A program made the position numbers and the translations under genes. The notes beneath the pieces were generated by a model. The model saw only the letters and a program-made list of their open reading frames with translations. It was not told where the DNA came from and did no database searches. From Larus michahellis (Eukaryota; Chordata; Aves; Charadriiformes; Laridae), in assembly GCF_964199755.1 (NCBI RefSeq), contig NC_133898.1, positions 130,508,224-130,572,223 of the forward strand: a stretch of 64,000 nucleotides of DNA, given 5' to 3'. Shown here in pieces: positions 43,728 through 53,965 of the stretch; the stretch's first letter is position 1, and the number at the start of each line of letters is the position of its first letter.

Positions 43728-44425
43728 GAATCCCAGAATCCCAGACCGGCAGGGGTTGGCAGGGCCCTCTGGAGATCATCCCGTCCAACCCCCGGCCAGA
43801 GCAGGGTCACCCAGAGCAGGTGGCACAGGAATGCGTCCAGGCGGGGTTGGAATGTCTCCAGAGACGGAGACTCCCCCACCTCTCTGGGCAGCCTGTGCCA
43901 GGGCTCTGCCACCCTCACAGCAAAGAAGTTCCTCCTCATGCTTAGGTGGAACTTCCCATGTTCGCGTTTGTGCCCGTTGCCCCTTGTCCTGTCCCCGGGC
44001 ACCACTGAGAAGAGCCTGGCCCCATCCTCCTGACACCCCCCCTTTCAGTATTTACAAGTGTTGATAAGGTCCCCCCTCAGCCGTCTTTTTTCCAGACTGA
44101 AAAGACCCAAATCCCTCAGCCTTTCCTCATCAGAGAGATGTTCCAGTCCCCTCAGCATCTCGGTAGCCCTTTGCTGTCCCCTCCCCAGCAGTTCCCTGTC
44201 CTTCTGGACCCGGGGAGCCCAGAACTGGCCCCAGTGCTCCAGCTGTGGCCTCCCCAGGGCAGAGCAGAGGGGGAGGATGACCTCCCTCCACCTGCTGGCC
44301 ACACTCTTCTTGATGCCCCCCAGGATGCCATTGGCCTTCTTGGCCACGAGGGCACATTGCTGGCTCATGGGCATCCGGTTGTCCCCCAGGACTCCCAAGT
44401 CTCTTTCCACTGAGCTGCTGTCTCT
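43728..44425 (-). mobile_element. CR1 LINE 3' fragment
   Basis: Minus-oriented, close to the copies at 26132, 57616 and 61704. The sense strand encodes [60 protein letters not shown] and [20 protein letters not shown]. The 3' tail AATCCCAGAATCCCAGACC lies at 43728. Confidence 0.94.
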
Positions 44426-45459
44426 GGACGAAGGGGATTAATGGGGAAAGGCTGACGGTCCGAGTGCGGCTGGGACAGTGCATGGCCCCTTCGGGAGGTG
44501 AGCTGGGCCTGTGTCCCGTTCTCAGCTGGCCATAATCCATCCCCAAAACCCCAGTTTCATCTGGTACCGGCGAATCCCGCTCCTGGTAAAAATGTGTGAT
44601 GAGTTTATCCAGGAGCCTCGGGGCTCGTGCCGGCGTTGGAGCGGTGGAGTGGGGGTTATGCCAGCGAGCCACGGTCTCTGGGGCTGAAAGGCTGTAATTA
44701 TCCCCAATTAGATCACCTTTCTCGGAGCTGAGCTATGGAAGCAAAAGGCCCTTTTGGCTCGCTTTGCCCCCCGGCAAGAGCGCGGATGTGAGCTGCTGCG
44801 GGTGAGGAGCCCCATAAATGCCACTGGGGTGGCCCAGGCAGGCGCAAGACGGAGGTGACACACAGAGGTGACACACATATGGTGGGTAGCTGTGGGGGCT
44901 GATGCTGCTCCTGCGTTTCCCACCTTATTCCCTCCACAGGGAGAGGGTGGAGTCCCCTTTCTCCGTGCCTCGATTTCCCCGATCTTTAAGAAAACCCCTG
45001 CCCCCGTTTCCCACAGCGGGCTGCCAGCAGGAGGAGAGCGTGACGCTCCGCGCGGGTCCGTCCGCATCCCTGGATGCGGTTTCGGGGTCAGCTCCGTCCC
45101 GCTGAGCCTCCCCCTGCCCTTATCAGCGCTGCCTGCCGCTGTATGGACCGACTGGCAGAGCTTTGGGCTCGAGGCACCTTGAAAAACCCTCCCGTTCCCC
45201 CCTGAAATGCCCAGCTCCCCGATCGCCCCCGCGTACCGATGCCGGCAGAGCCAAGCCAGCTCCATTCCCAGCTGCCATCGGAGCCGCCTGGGTGACTCAG
45301 CAGCCGTGCTGAAAGCTTCCCTTATTTATTTAAACGGCTGCTCCCGCTCGGTTGAGCATCTCCCGCAGCGATGCTGCCGCCGGGCCGGCTCCGGCTGCCG
45401 CTTGGCGAGGAGGAGAGCGATACCCGGTACCCTGAACACCCGGCTTCGCTCCGAACGCC

Positions 45460-45553
45460 ATGGCTTTGACTACCTGGGCTATCGGCCCCGCGCTGCGGCT
45501 CTGTGCCGCCGGCCCTGCCTGCTCCTGGGAGATGCTGCACGTGGCCGGAGCAG
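45460..45553 (+). other. Candidate alternative first coding exon of EFR3B
   Basis: An ATG in strong context (CGCCATGG) opens a frame of 31 codons plus one base, MALTTWAIGPALRLCAAGPA and so on, ending at GCAG followed by a GTACCT donor. The leftover phase (1) equals that of the real exon 1, so it would splice in frame into the exon at 49367. A TTATTTATTTAAA box lies about 130 bp upstream in CpG-richer DNA. There is no family match for the 31 residues, so this is a hypothesis only. Confidence 0.25.
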
Positions 45554-46000
45554 GTACCTTCTCCCGGCTTTGCTTTTCCCCAGGGTGCTGGGGTGGGATG
45601 TCCTGGGAGGGGGGCAAGGCTACCGGTGACCTTCAGGGTCGTTTTTTTCTCATTTTTTTAAAGACTTTTGCCAGCCTGGGATGGAGGAATTCATTGTGGC
45701 CGCGGGGATTTGTCCTCACGGAGGGGGGATGCTGCCGGTCGGCGGGGCTGGTGCAAGGGCACAAGGGGCGCGGGGTCAATGTGGTGGGCGCTAAAGGAAA
45801 CTGGTCTCTAGAAGAAGAAATGTCTGTCTGAGACCCTGGCTGGGGGGGTTGTCGCCAGCCCCAGCGTTAGGGTTTGGGGCTGTGAGGGTCTGGGGGGGTC
45901 CCATATAGACCAAGCACAGGGCTGATTTCAGCCCCGGCATCAGGACCAGGCTTGGGTTTGTTGCTCTCTGGAGCAATCTATTTTATATCCTGGGGGGGTG

Positions 46001-46112
46001 GGAATAAAATAAGGGATAATCATCTTCTTTCCTCAAGGTCTGTGTCATTTTTACGGGGAAATAAAAACAAGGGAAAATCATCTTCTTTCCTCAAGGTCTG
46101 TGTCATTTTTAC
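46001..46112. repeat. Tandem duplication, about 58-bp unit
   Basis: CATCTTCTTTCCTCAAGGTC plus TGTGTCATTTTTAC occurs at 46021 and 46079, preceded in both copies by a GGRAATAAAA...AGGG segment. Near-identity implies a recent duplication. Confidence 0.92.
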
Positions 46113-46950
46113 TTCGCTTTTTTAAGGGTTTATGGTCTCCCCGTCTGTGCCTCTGCATGAGCAAATCCCAGAGCAGGCAGGGGCTTGGGGAAGGAAAGTT
46201 TCTCTTGGTTTCATGCAAGCAGAGTAAGCGAGACCCGGCCGGTGCCCTGCCGCGGGGGGGCTCAGCCCTCTTACTAGACATCAGAGAGTCTCATCTGGCG
46301 GCGCTGCTCTGTAGGACGCCCTGTTGTGGTGGGATCCCGCCCTGACGTGGCTTTGGGTTGAGCAACAGTCCTGCTGTCCCTGTCCTGGCCGTGTTTGTTC
46401 CCCCACACCCTGGGACCCATGGGTCACCCGCGTCCCCTCTCATGGCGGGCAGTTCGGGTCTTCGGCTCTCTCCCACTGCTGCTTTCTTGAGGTGAGGCCT
46501 TCAAATTCTCCCCGCTTCTGGAAGAAGAGGTCGCGTTAGGTGAGCGGGAAGGCATTAGATTTAATTATGCCGTTATTATGGATGGGATCCGTGCTGTGTC
46601 TGCTCTTCAGCTTCATTCATCAAGACGAGGGTGGTAGATCGGGAACGCGCCGGGGCCCTTTGCTCCTCTCCCAGGGCTAGGAATGTGCGTTAATCCTGAA
46701 AATACCCAAAAGCCGCATTTCTGGAGGTGAGATAATTACCGAGGAGGGGGGACCTGGGTCCTCAGTTAATGGGATTCCTTACGGGGAAACTCTCCAGCTA
46801 TTTTTTCGTAGCCCATGCTGAGCCGCCGGCAGGGACGTGTGGCCCGGCAAGGTGAGAAAAGTCACGCTGCCGCGGCCGTCCCGGGCGAGGGGAATTTATT
46901 AAGGGGATTCAGCAGATCGTCAGACGCTCGTTTTGTGCGAGCGGCAAACG

Positions 46951-47306
46951 AGAATTTATTAAGAGGCCAGATTAAAGGTACTTTGGAAAAAAGAGCAAAA
47001 ATCGATGGCCGGCAGCTGAGAAGGGAGGAAGGGAGAGCAGCGGGGATGAGACTTAGAAAGAAAACATGGGATAGAAAGAAAACATGGGATAGAAAGAAAA
47101 CATGGGATAGAAAGAAAACATGGGATAGAATGAAAACATGGATAGAAAGAATTTATTAAGAGGCCAGATTAAAGGGACTTTGGAAAAAAGGGCAAAATCG
47201 ATGGCTGTCAGCTGAGAAAGGAGGAGGGAGAGCAGCAGAGATGAGACTTAGAAACAAAATATGGGATAGAAACAAAATACGGGATAGAAACAAAATATTG
47301 GATAGT
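46951..47306. repeat. About 197-bp tandem duplication carrying 18-bp repeats
   Basis: AGAATTTATTAAGAGGCCAG opens both copies (46951 and 47148), followed by a shared stretch of about 100 bp. Copy 1 ends in five units of an 18-mer, GAAAGAAAACATGGGATA (47056-47147). Copy 2 ends in three units of GAAACAAAATATGGGATA (47251-47306). The two arrays have diverged from each other more than the units within each, so they expanded independently after the duplication. Confidence 0.92.
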
Positions 47307-48227
47307 GGGAAGGTGCAGGGGGGTTTGCAGAGAGAGGTGGAAGCAGCTCTTTGCCACCGCGGTGTCGCTGGGAGTGTTGGGCTTTGAAGACCCCAAAGGG
47401 GACCCCAAAGCAGACGGCAGCTTTCAGGTGGGGTGCGGGATGCCTTCCCCCCCCTCCGTGGCACCCACCGTCGGAGGCGAGGCCGCTCGGGACGCGAGGG
47501 AGAACATTGCAGGAAGCGAGCGGTGCCAGCGCCGGGAGCTGGCGCGGGCAGGCGTGAGCTCATGCGTTCCAGCGGGAGCGGTCGCCGGTGGGAGCCTTTG
47601 TGTGTCGTGTCCCACCCCCCCCCCCCGCCCCGGCCTTTCCCCGGCTTCTGCTTCTTGGCGGCGATTGCCAAAAAGCAGCCCTGAATTACTCACGCTTCCC
47701 CGGGCTCGTGAAGGCCGGTGCTTTGGGGTGTCTGACTCCACTCTCCTCCCCGGGGTGCAGCATCCCGGTAACGCCAGGCTCCGGGGAAAAAATGCATTGT
47801 GCTGGAGCAGGGGGATCCTGGCGTGCGGAGCCCTCGGAGTGGCACCGTGTCCAGAAATCTCCTTTCCCCCCGCCGCGTTTTTTTTTTTGTTTGGGGTTTT
47901 GTTTTTTTTTTTAAATGAACAAACTCGGCAGATACTCATCAGTGTCTGGGAGGCAGGGCAGTGCCGGTCCAGCATTACGCAGGGCGGAGGCGCCCATGGA
48001 TGCTGAACTCCCTGCTCCCACAGCCGTCCCCATGCTCGCGGCACGTGGCAGCACGACGGATGCTCCAGAGCCCTCCTGGACCACTGTCCGCCCCCCAGCC
48101 GAAGACGGGGGGATCCCTGGCTGCTGCGGGGGGTGTGCCGTGGCCCTGAGAAAGAGGACGTGGCACAGGGAGAAATATCCAGGTCACAAATGATCCCTTC
48201 TTTCCTCAACTGGGATATTTTGCCTCC

Positions 48228-48537
48228 AGGAAGGATGGGGAGGGACTCTGGAGCAGGGAGTGTAATGACAGGACACAGGGTAATGGTTTCAAACTGAAAG
48301 AGGGGAGATTTGGATGAGATATTGGGAAGAAATTCTTTGGTGTGAGGGGGGTGAGCCCCTGGCCCAGGTTGCCCAGAGAAGCTGTGGCTGCCCCATCCCT
48401 GGAGGGGTTCAAGGCCAGGTTGGCCGGGGCTTGGAGCAACCTGGGCTGGTGGGAGGTGTCCCTGCCCAGGGCAGGGGGTGGCACTGGCTGGGCTTTAAGG
48501 TCCCTTCCCACCCAAACCACTCTGGGATTCTGTGATT
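48228..48537 (+). mobile_element. CR1 LINE 3' fragment
   Basis: Plus-oriented, 5'-truncated at about 310 bp. It encodes [20 protein letters not shown] in a frame-broken stretch and ends CACTCTGGGATTCTGTGA. Same subfamily as 20123, 28190 and 53966. Confidence 0.92.
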
Positions 48538-49366
48538 TGTCGGCAAGGGCTGATTGCTGGGCTGTGAGTTGGGATGAGGCTGGTGCCCGGCGTTTGCTGC
48601 GGAGATGCTGCTTGCCGAGGGGTTTTGGCTCTGGGAGAGGCTGCTCAGGGCACGGCTTGCGCGGCAGGGACAAGCTGCTGTCACGTCCGAGGTCCCTCAA
48701 AAAGAGGGGCTGGGTATGGGTGTGCGGGTGTCCCGCGAGGCACAGGTCACTCGGTGACCCCCTCGGGGCAGAGGGACGGCCGTCCGGCAGCCCAGAGGTA
48801 GGGGAGCAACTGAAGGGGGTTGGAGTTTCTCAACAGCTCAGCTTTGGAGCTGCAAACGGGAAAAAGCGTTTTTTCTTTCACAGCCGCCGTAAGATGCTCT
48901 CTCGCCTTTTCCTGTCTCGCTGTCTCTGGCAGCCTGTGCTCTCCCCGTCGCTGCTGGCCCCGCGGGGGGCACGGGGCAGGGTGTCAGTGGGGTGTCCTCG
49001 GGTGAGCGGCTGGAGGATAGAGCTCTTGCTCTGAGGATCTTGTGAAACCGGGAAGCAGAGATTTAGCGGAACTTTGGATATCTCGGTCTCTGGGGGCTGC
49101 TCTCTTGGGTGAGAAAAGCAGATAACCCTGCAGTCCTACGTCAAATGGATGCTGGTCTCCCGCCAATTCCCTGCCTCGCGGCTACGGTTTTCTTCCCTTG
49201 TGGTTTTTTATTTTGGCTGCAAAACTCTGGGAGGTCATCAGCTGGTTGCCCTGTCCTCTTCCCGGGCTTCCCCCTTGAATCCAAGGCTATGTTTTCCACC
49301 AAAGGCACCTCCGGCAGGAGCTGAGGCTTTTGTCCCTGCTGACGGGCTCTGTCTCCTCTCTCCCAG

Positions 49367-49443
49367 GTGTGTGCGGCTGCTGCGGCGCCCTGCGGCCTCG
49401 CTACAAAAGACTCGTCGACAACATCTTCCCCGAGGACCCAGAG
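49367..49443 (+). CDS. EFR3B: EFR3B coding exon 2 (palmitoylation cysteines)
   Basis: 77 nt, residues 3 (split) to 28, TCCCAG acceptor and GTAAAC donor. It reads [20 protein letters not shown] then PEDPE. Cys5, Cys7 and Cys8 are the membrane-anchoring palmitoylation sites known for EFR3B, and the basic RPRYKR patch that follows can contact acidic lipids. With the seven bases of exon 1 it totals 84 nt, so it ends in phase 0. Confidence 0.97.
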
Positions 49444-49710
49444 GTAAACGAGGCGCTGCTTCATGCCCCGAAGCTCCGGTGCTTCACACGCCAAAGCTCC
49501 GGCGGTGCTCGGGCGGCAGGGACACGGTGTCACTTGCCCAGAAATGGCTCCTGGGAGCCGGGCGATGCTTTGAACTCCATAAAACCATGCCCGGAGGGTT
49601 GGATTTTCCTTTAAAGCCTGTTTGTGAGCGGAAATACAGAAGCAGCTCCTCCAGCCGCATCGGCCTGGAGGGACAGGCTTCTTTTTCCAAAGGTGCTGGG
49701 CAGATGCCGA

Positions 49711-49768
49711 GGATGGATGGATGGATGGATGGATGGATGGATGGATGGATGGATGGATGGATGGATGG
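49711..49768. repeat. (GGAT)n microsatellite
   Basis: About fourteen perfect GGAT units, likely polymorphic in length. Confidence 0.97.
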
Positions 49769-50343
49769 GAGGATGAGGGATGTATGCCCTTCTCCTTGCA
49801 GGATAAGGAAAGCTGCTTCTAAGAGCAGGGGTCTCCTGGGGCCTCAGCCAGGCTTTCCAGTAAAAAAGCTGCTTATGCTTCCAGGATGTGGGGAAGCTGA
49901 ATCGGAGATGGGGGATGCCCCACCAGCTGCTCCCGGAGCATCCCAAATCCGGCTTCTTTGTCTGCTTTTTGCAGCCGAGATGCGAAGGCAGTGGAAGAGG
50001 GAGCTCCCGGCTGCGGGTAGCAGGTCTGGGATTACCCAGGGAGGTTTGGAATTTGCTCATGGAGCTGGCAGCGAAGCTGAAGAAGGGAGGAGGCTGCTGC
50101 CGAGCAGTGCGGAGAGGAGGAAGCACCGCAGTTTTCCAGGCTGTGGGGGTTTGGGGCTGGCAGTTCGTGTCATTTGGCCTCAGCAGCCTGGAGGGGTTGG
50201 TGGTCCCTGCCTGCCCCTGTCCCCCTCGGGGCTGGGGCATTGCTGGGGGCTGGCAAATGGTTCTCCTTGTATTTACAGTGTGGGGTGCTCCACGGAGGCT
50301 TGCCCTGGGGTGGTGCATCAGAGAACCCTCAGCTGAGGCTAAA

Positions 50344-50516
50344 TCATAGAATCATGGAATGGTTTGGCTTGGAAGGGACCTTCGAAGCCCACTCAGTGCC
50401 ACCCCCTGCCCTGGGCAGGGACACCTCCCACCAGCCCAGGTTGCTCCAAGCCCCGGCCAACCTGGCCTTGAACCCCTCCAGGGATGGGGCAGCCACAGCT
50501 TCTCTGGGCAACCTAA
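50344..50516 (-). mobile_element. CR1 LINE 3'-terminal fragment
   Basis: Minus-oriented, 170 bp: CATAGAATCATGGAATGGTT at the 3' end and reverse complement of the [28 protein letters not shown] segment. The 5' break is at about 50516. Confidence 0.92.
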
Positions 50517-50676
50517 TGCAATCCTCATTTGCCCTCTCTGGGATACAAGGTGTGGGGAAGTGCTGGGATGGGACTGGTGTTCTCCAGGACTCTGCCAAGG
50601 TTTGCTGCAGAGCTGCTCCTGATGTTTGCCGGGCCTGGGTGCGAGGCCATGACGCCCTGCCGCTGCTCTCTTTCAG

Positions 50677-50804
50677 GATGGGCTGGTGAAGACCAACATG
50701 GAGAAGCTGACGTTTTATGCCCTGTCTGCCCCGGAGAAGCTGGATCGCATTGGTGCCTACCTCTCTGAGCGGCTCATCCGAGATGTGAGCCGGCACCGAT
50801 ATGG
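50677..50804 (+). CDS. EFR3B: EFR3B coding exon 3
   Basis: 128 nt, residues 29-70 plus two bases of Gly71, TTTCAG acceptor and GTAAGG donor. It reads DGLVKTNMEKLTFYALSAPE, KLDRIGAYLSERLIRDVSRH and RY. This is the start of the alpha-helical (armadillo/HEAT-like) rod of EFR3 proteins and is nearly identical to mammals. Ser at residue 67 in DVSRH, where mammals have Gly, is the only change that I notice. Confidence 0.97.
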
Positions 50805-51464
50805 GTAAGGGCTGGGAGGCTGTTTCAGCCACCCCAGTGATTGACGTTCGATTGATTGATTGTTATCATGGTTGATCATTACGATGGGACACTAAATAGT
50901 AGAGGGTGCCCAAGCAAAGGGTGGGATGCGTTGGGTACACAGCTCCAAGCTGTCCTGAAGCTGTGACCACGCTGCGGAGAGACCCAAACGTGTCCTGCCT
51001 CTGAAAGGGAGATGTGGGAGCACGAAGGGATGTACAAACTCCTTGTAAAGTTTCAAGGGACCAGGCTCCAGGGAGCCACGGAGTGTTTCCCTGGCATCGT
51101 GCTATCCGTGCTTGTGGAGTCTGTGTGGGTACGGTGTTTGTCCCCCGCAGCAGAACTGCCAGCATCCCTCCGGGCCATCATCAGGAGCCTGTGGCACCCT
51201 CCTGGCCTTTAAAAGCCCATGGGGGCTCTTCCAGAGCTGGATGGAAGGCTGGCTAGGTGTGGGCAAGCACCTAAACAGGGTGGCCCTGGCTGCAGCTTGC
51301 AAGGAATGTGTATGCACCCCGTGCACGTCTTTATGGAGCCAGGGTGAAGTGGAGTAAGTGGGAGCAAGGATGACGAGCAGCGCGCTGACGCGTTTCCAGA
51401 GAGCAGAGATGGGGATGTGTGAGGCTGGATGGGGATTGCTGCGTGTGCTCGGTCCATCTCTCCT

Positions 51465-51872
51465 GCGTGAGGAGCGGCTGAGGGAGCTGGGGGTGTTCAG
51501 CCTGGAGAAGAGGGGGCTGAGGGGAGACCTTCTGGCTCTCTACAGCTCCCTGAAAGGAGGGGGTAGCCAGGGGGGGTCGGGCTCTTCTCCCAAGGAACAG
51601 GCCATGGCACAAGAGGAAACGGCCTCAAGTTGTGCCAGGGGAGGTTTAGGATGGATATTGGGAACAATTTCCTCCTGGAAAGGGTTGTGAAGCATTGGAA
51701 GAGGCTGCCCAGGGCAGGGGTGGAGTCGCCATCCCTGGAGGGATTGAAAAGCCGGGCAGACGTGGTGCTGAGGGCCATGGGGTAGTGGTGGTTTTCATCA
51801 GTGTTGGGATGAGGGTTGGACTCGATGATCTGAAAGGTCCCTTCCAACGTGGGCAATTCTATGACTCTATCC
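51465..51872 (+). mobile_element. CR1 LINE 3' fragment
   Basis: Plus-oriented, starting within [20 protein letters not shown] and ending TCCCTTCCAACGTGGGCAAT then TCTATGACT. Very close to 58405-59278 and to the minus copy at 33913. Confidence 0.93.
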
Positions 51873-52006
51873 CTGGAGGTATTTAAAAGATGGTTAGACA
51901 TAGTTCTGAGGGACGTGGGTTAGTGGTGGTTTTCGTTAGTAATGCGTTGGTGGTTGGACTCGATCTTGAAAGGTCCCCTCCAACCCAGGCGATTCTCTGA
52001 TTCTAT
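51873..52006 (+). mobile_element. CR1 LINE 3'-terminal fragment, tandem to previous
   Basis: A second, more diverged CR1 3' end lies directly behind the first in the same orientation. It runs from CTGGAGGTATTTAAAAGATG to GGCGATTCTCTGATTCTATG. This suggests one CR1 inserted at or next to another's tail. Confidence 0.88.
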
Positions 52007-53321
52007 GTGGTCCTGGCTGGGCCCCGTCCCTTCGTCTTCCCTCCCCGCATCGTTCCCAGCGAGGCTTTGCCATGTTTACTGCGAGGAAAGCAGCGCCCGC
52101 CTGGCAATAGCTGAGTGCCCTGGTTAGAAACGCTGGGGGAGCACGGGAGGGCTCCTTCCCTTTGAAGTACCTCCTGGATTGATTCTTCTTGTCTCCTGAG
52201 CAAAGCCGCGGCAGACAAACACGGCTCAGCTTCGTGGTGCAAACTTCAGCCCGCCTTTTATCCCGGGGGAAGAGAAGGCAGCAGCCTGCCTAAGGAGTGT
52301 TAAAGTTGGAAAACCTTCAAAGCCTCATCCGCAGCGCCCGTCATCGGGAGTGACAGGACATTCAAAGCTCTGCCTGATGTTCTGCGGTTCAGCGGCTGTT
52401 CACAGTCTCTGCTCGCTACGTTGGGAAAAGAAAAGCTTTCAAAGATGTTTTTTTTTGACATCTAATGACAAGCCTCGGTGGGTGGAGGCGGGGGGCAATG
52501 TATTCCTCCCTCCGCCGCCTGTGCGTGTAGGCACATAATTGGGTTGGAGCGCTCGCTAATTTTCAAAGTCTAACTTTGAAATGCCCGAAATAGGTTTGGA
52601 TCAAGACCTTCCATGTGTTGGCTGGAGCAGAGCAGGGCCTGTCCTGCTGCGGACACTGCAGCCGGGCTTAGAAAGGGCGGTGGAGCACGTGGGTGCCCCT
52701 CCTGCCCGGCAGACGGAGGGAGCCTTGATTTCAGGCCTGTCGGGTGTCAGCTTTTTGTTACCTTTATCACTAAAAGGAGAAAGTGTTCTCGTTTGCGTTT
52801 GCAGCCCAGCATACAAGAGGATGGCTGGGGTAGCTCAGAGGTGACAACTCCCCAAGTGTCCCGTTTCCCTCTTGGTGGCCTGTGTCCAGTTGTCCCCAAA
52901 AGAGAAGCCGTGCTGTTGCGATAATATCGGGCAAATATGTTGTTTTCAGCCTTGTTTCCTGTGAGAAAGAAGCTTAATGCTTCATGCCGGTCCTTCTTCA
53001 TACCTTTTTTCCCTCTGGGCCAGTTTTAACCCAGTTTGACAGATGGGTAGGAGCCTCCCAGATCCAGGAATAGCTGGCGGCTTATTTCCACGGTATCTGG
53101 AAGAGCTGTAATGGTGCCTGAAGGACAGGCTCCAGCGTGAGCTCGGCCGTGCTACAAGACACCAGAGAATCTACTCAAGACTGGAGCCAGATTTCAACAG
53201 TTCTGGGGCCTCAGGAGGGGGGATCGGTCTTGCTGGTTTTTACCAGATGGAACCTGGAAGTCCAGCGTTTATCAGACACCTCCTTTTCCTTTTTCTTATG
53301 GGGTGGTAGCCATGCCTGAGG

Positions 53322-53965
53322 GATCACAGAATCACAGAATCTTAGTGGTTGGAAGGGACCTCTGAGATCATCGAGTCCAACCACAAAAAAACAAAAAACA
53401 AAAAACAAAACAAAACAAAAAAAAAACCAAAAAAAAACCCAAAACACACACCAACACCCACCTACTAAACAAACAATAATCTTGGGCACTAGAGCATGCC
53501 CTGAAGAGCCATGTCTACACGTTTCTTAAATACCTCCAGGGATGGTGACTCAACCCCCTCCCTGGGCAGGCTGTTCCAGTGCCTGACCACTCTTTCAGTA
53601 AAGGAATTCCTCCTGATATCTAACCTAAACCTCCCCTGCCGCGGCTTCATACCATTTCCTCTGGTCCTGTCGTTATTCCCTTGGGAGAAGAGGCCAACCC
53701 CCACCTCTCTGCACCCTCCTTTCAGGGAGTTGTAGAGGGCAATGAGGTCTCCCCTCAGCCTCCTCTTCTCCAAGCTAAACATGCCCAGCTCCCTCAGCCT
53801 CTCCTCATAGGACTTGTTCTCCAGACCCCTCACCAGCTTGGTGGCTCTCCTCTGGACACGCTCCAGCACTTCAATGTCTTTCCTGTAGTGAGGGGCCCAA
53901 AACTGAACACAGCACTCGAGGTGAGGCCTCACCAGTGCCGAGTACAGAGGCACGATGACTTCCCT
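53322..53965 (-). mobile_element. CR1 LINE 3' fragment with A-rich insertion
   Basis: Minus-oriented. The sense strand has an open segment from [20 protein letters not shown] through [20 protein letters not shown] and [20 protein letters not shown] to [17 protein letters not shown]. Between the 3' tail (ATCACAGAATCACAGAATC, plus strand) and the coding part lies an A/C-rich insert at 53383-53470. Its 5' end abuts an inverted CR1. Confidence 0.93.
53383..53470. repeat. A-rich (CAAAA)n tract inside a CR1 3' UTR
   Basis: Runs of A interrupted by single C, grading into CACACACC and CCACCTACT. Other CR1 copies in the window have no such tract at this place, so it expanded in situ or was inserted. 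Confidence 0.85.

Larger units (their letters stand above)
36280..49366 (+). other. EFR3B: EFR3B intron 1
   Basis: A 13.1-kb intron, GTGAGT donor and TCCCAG acceptor. It contains a roughly 70-bp tandem array (36410-37330), poly-C (37787-37802) and poly-T (40041-40080) tracts, two CR1s (43728-44425, 48228-48537), two local duplications (46001-46112, 46951-47306) and a possible alternative first exon (45460-45553). The stretches 37330-40040, 40080-43727 and 44426-45459 are single-copy and show no exon that I can support. Confidence 0.85.
49444..50676 (+). other. EFR3B: EFR3B intron 2
   Basis: A 1.2-kb intron with GTAAAC donor and TTTCAG acceptor. It contains a (GGAT)n tract and a short CR1 end, and nothing else is recognised. 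Confidence 0.9.
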
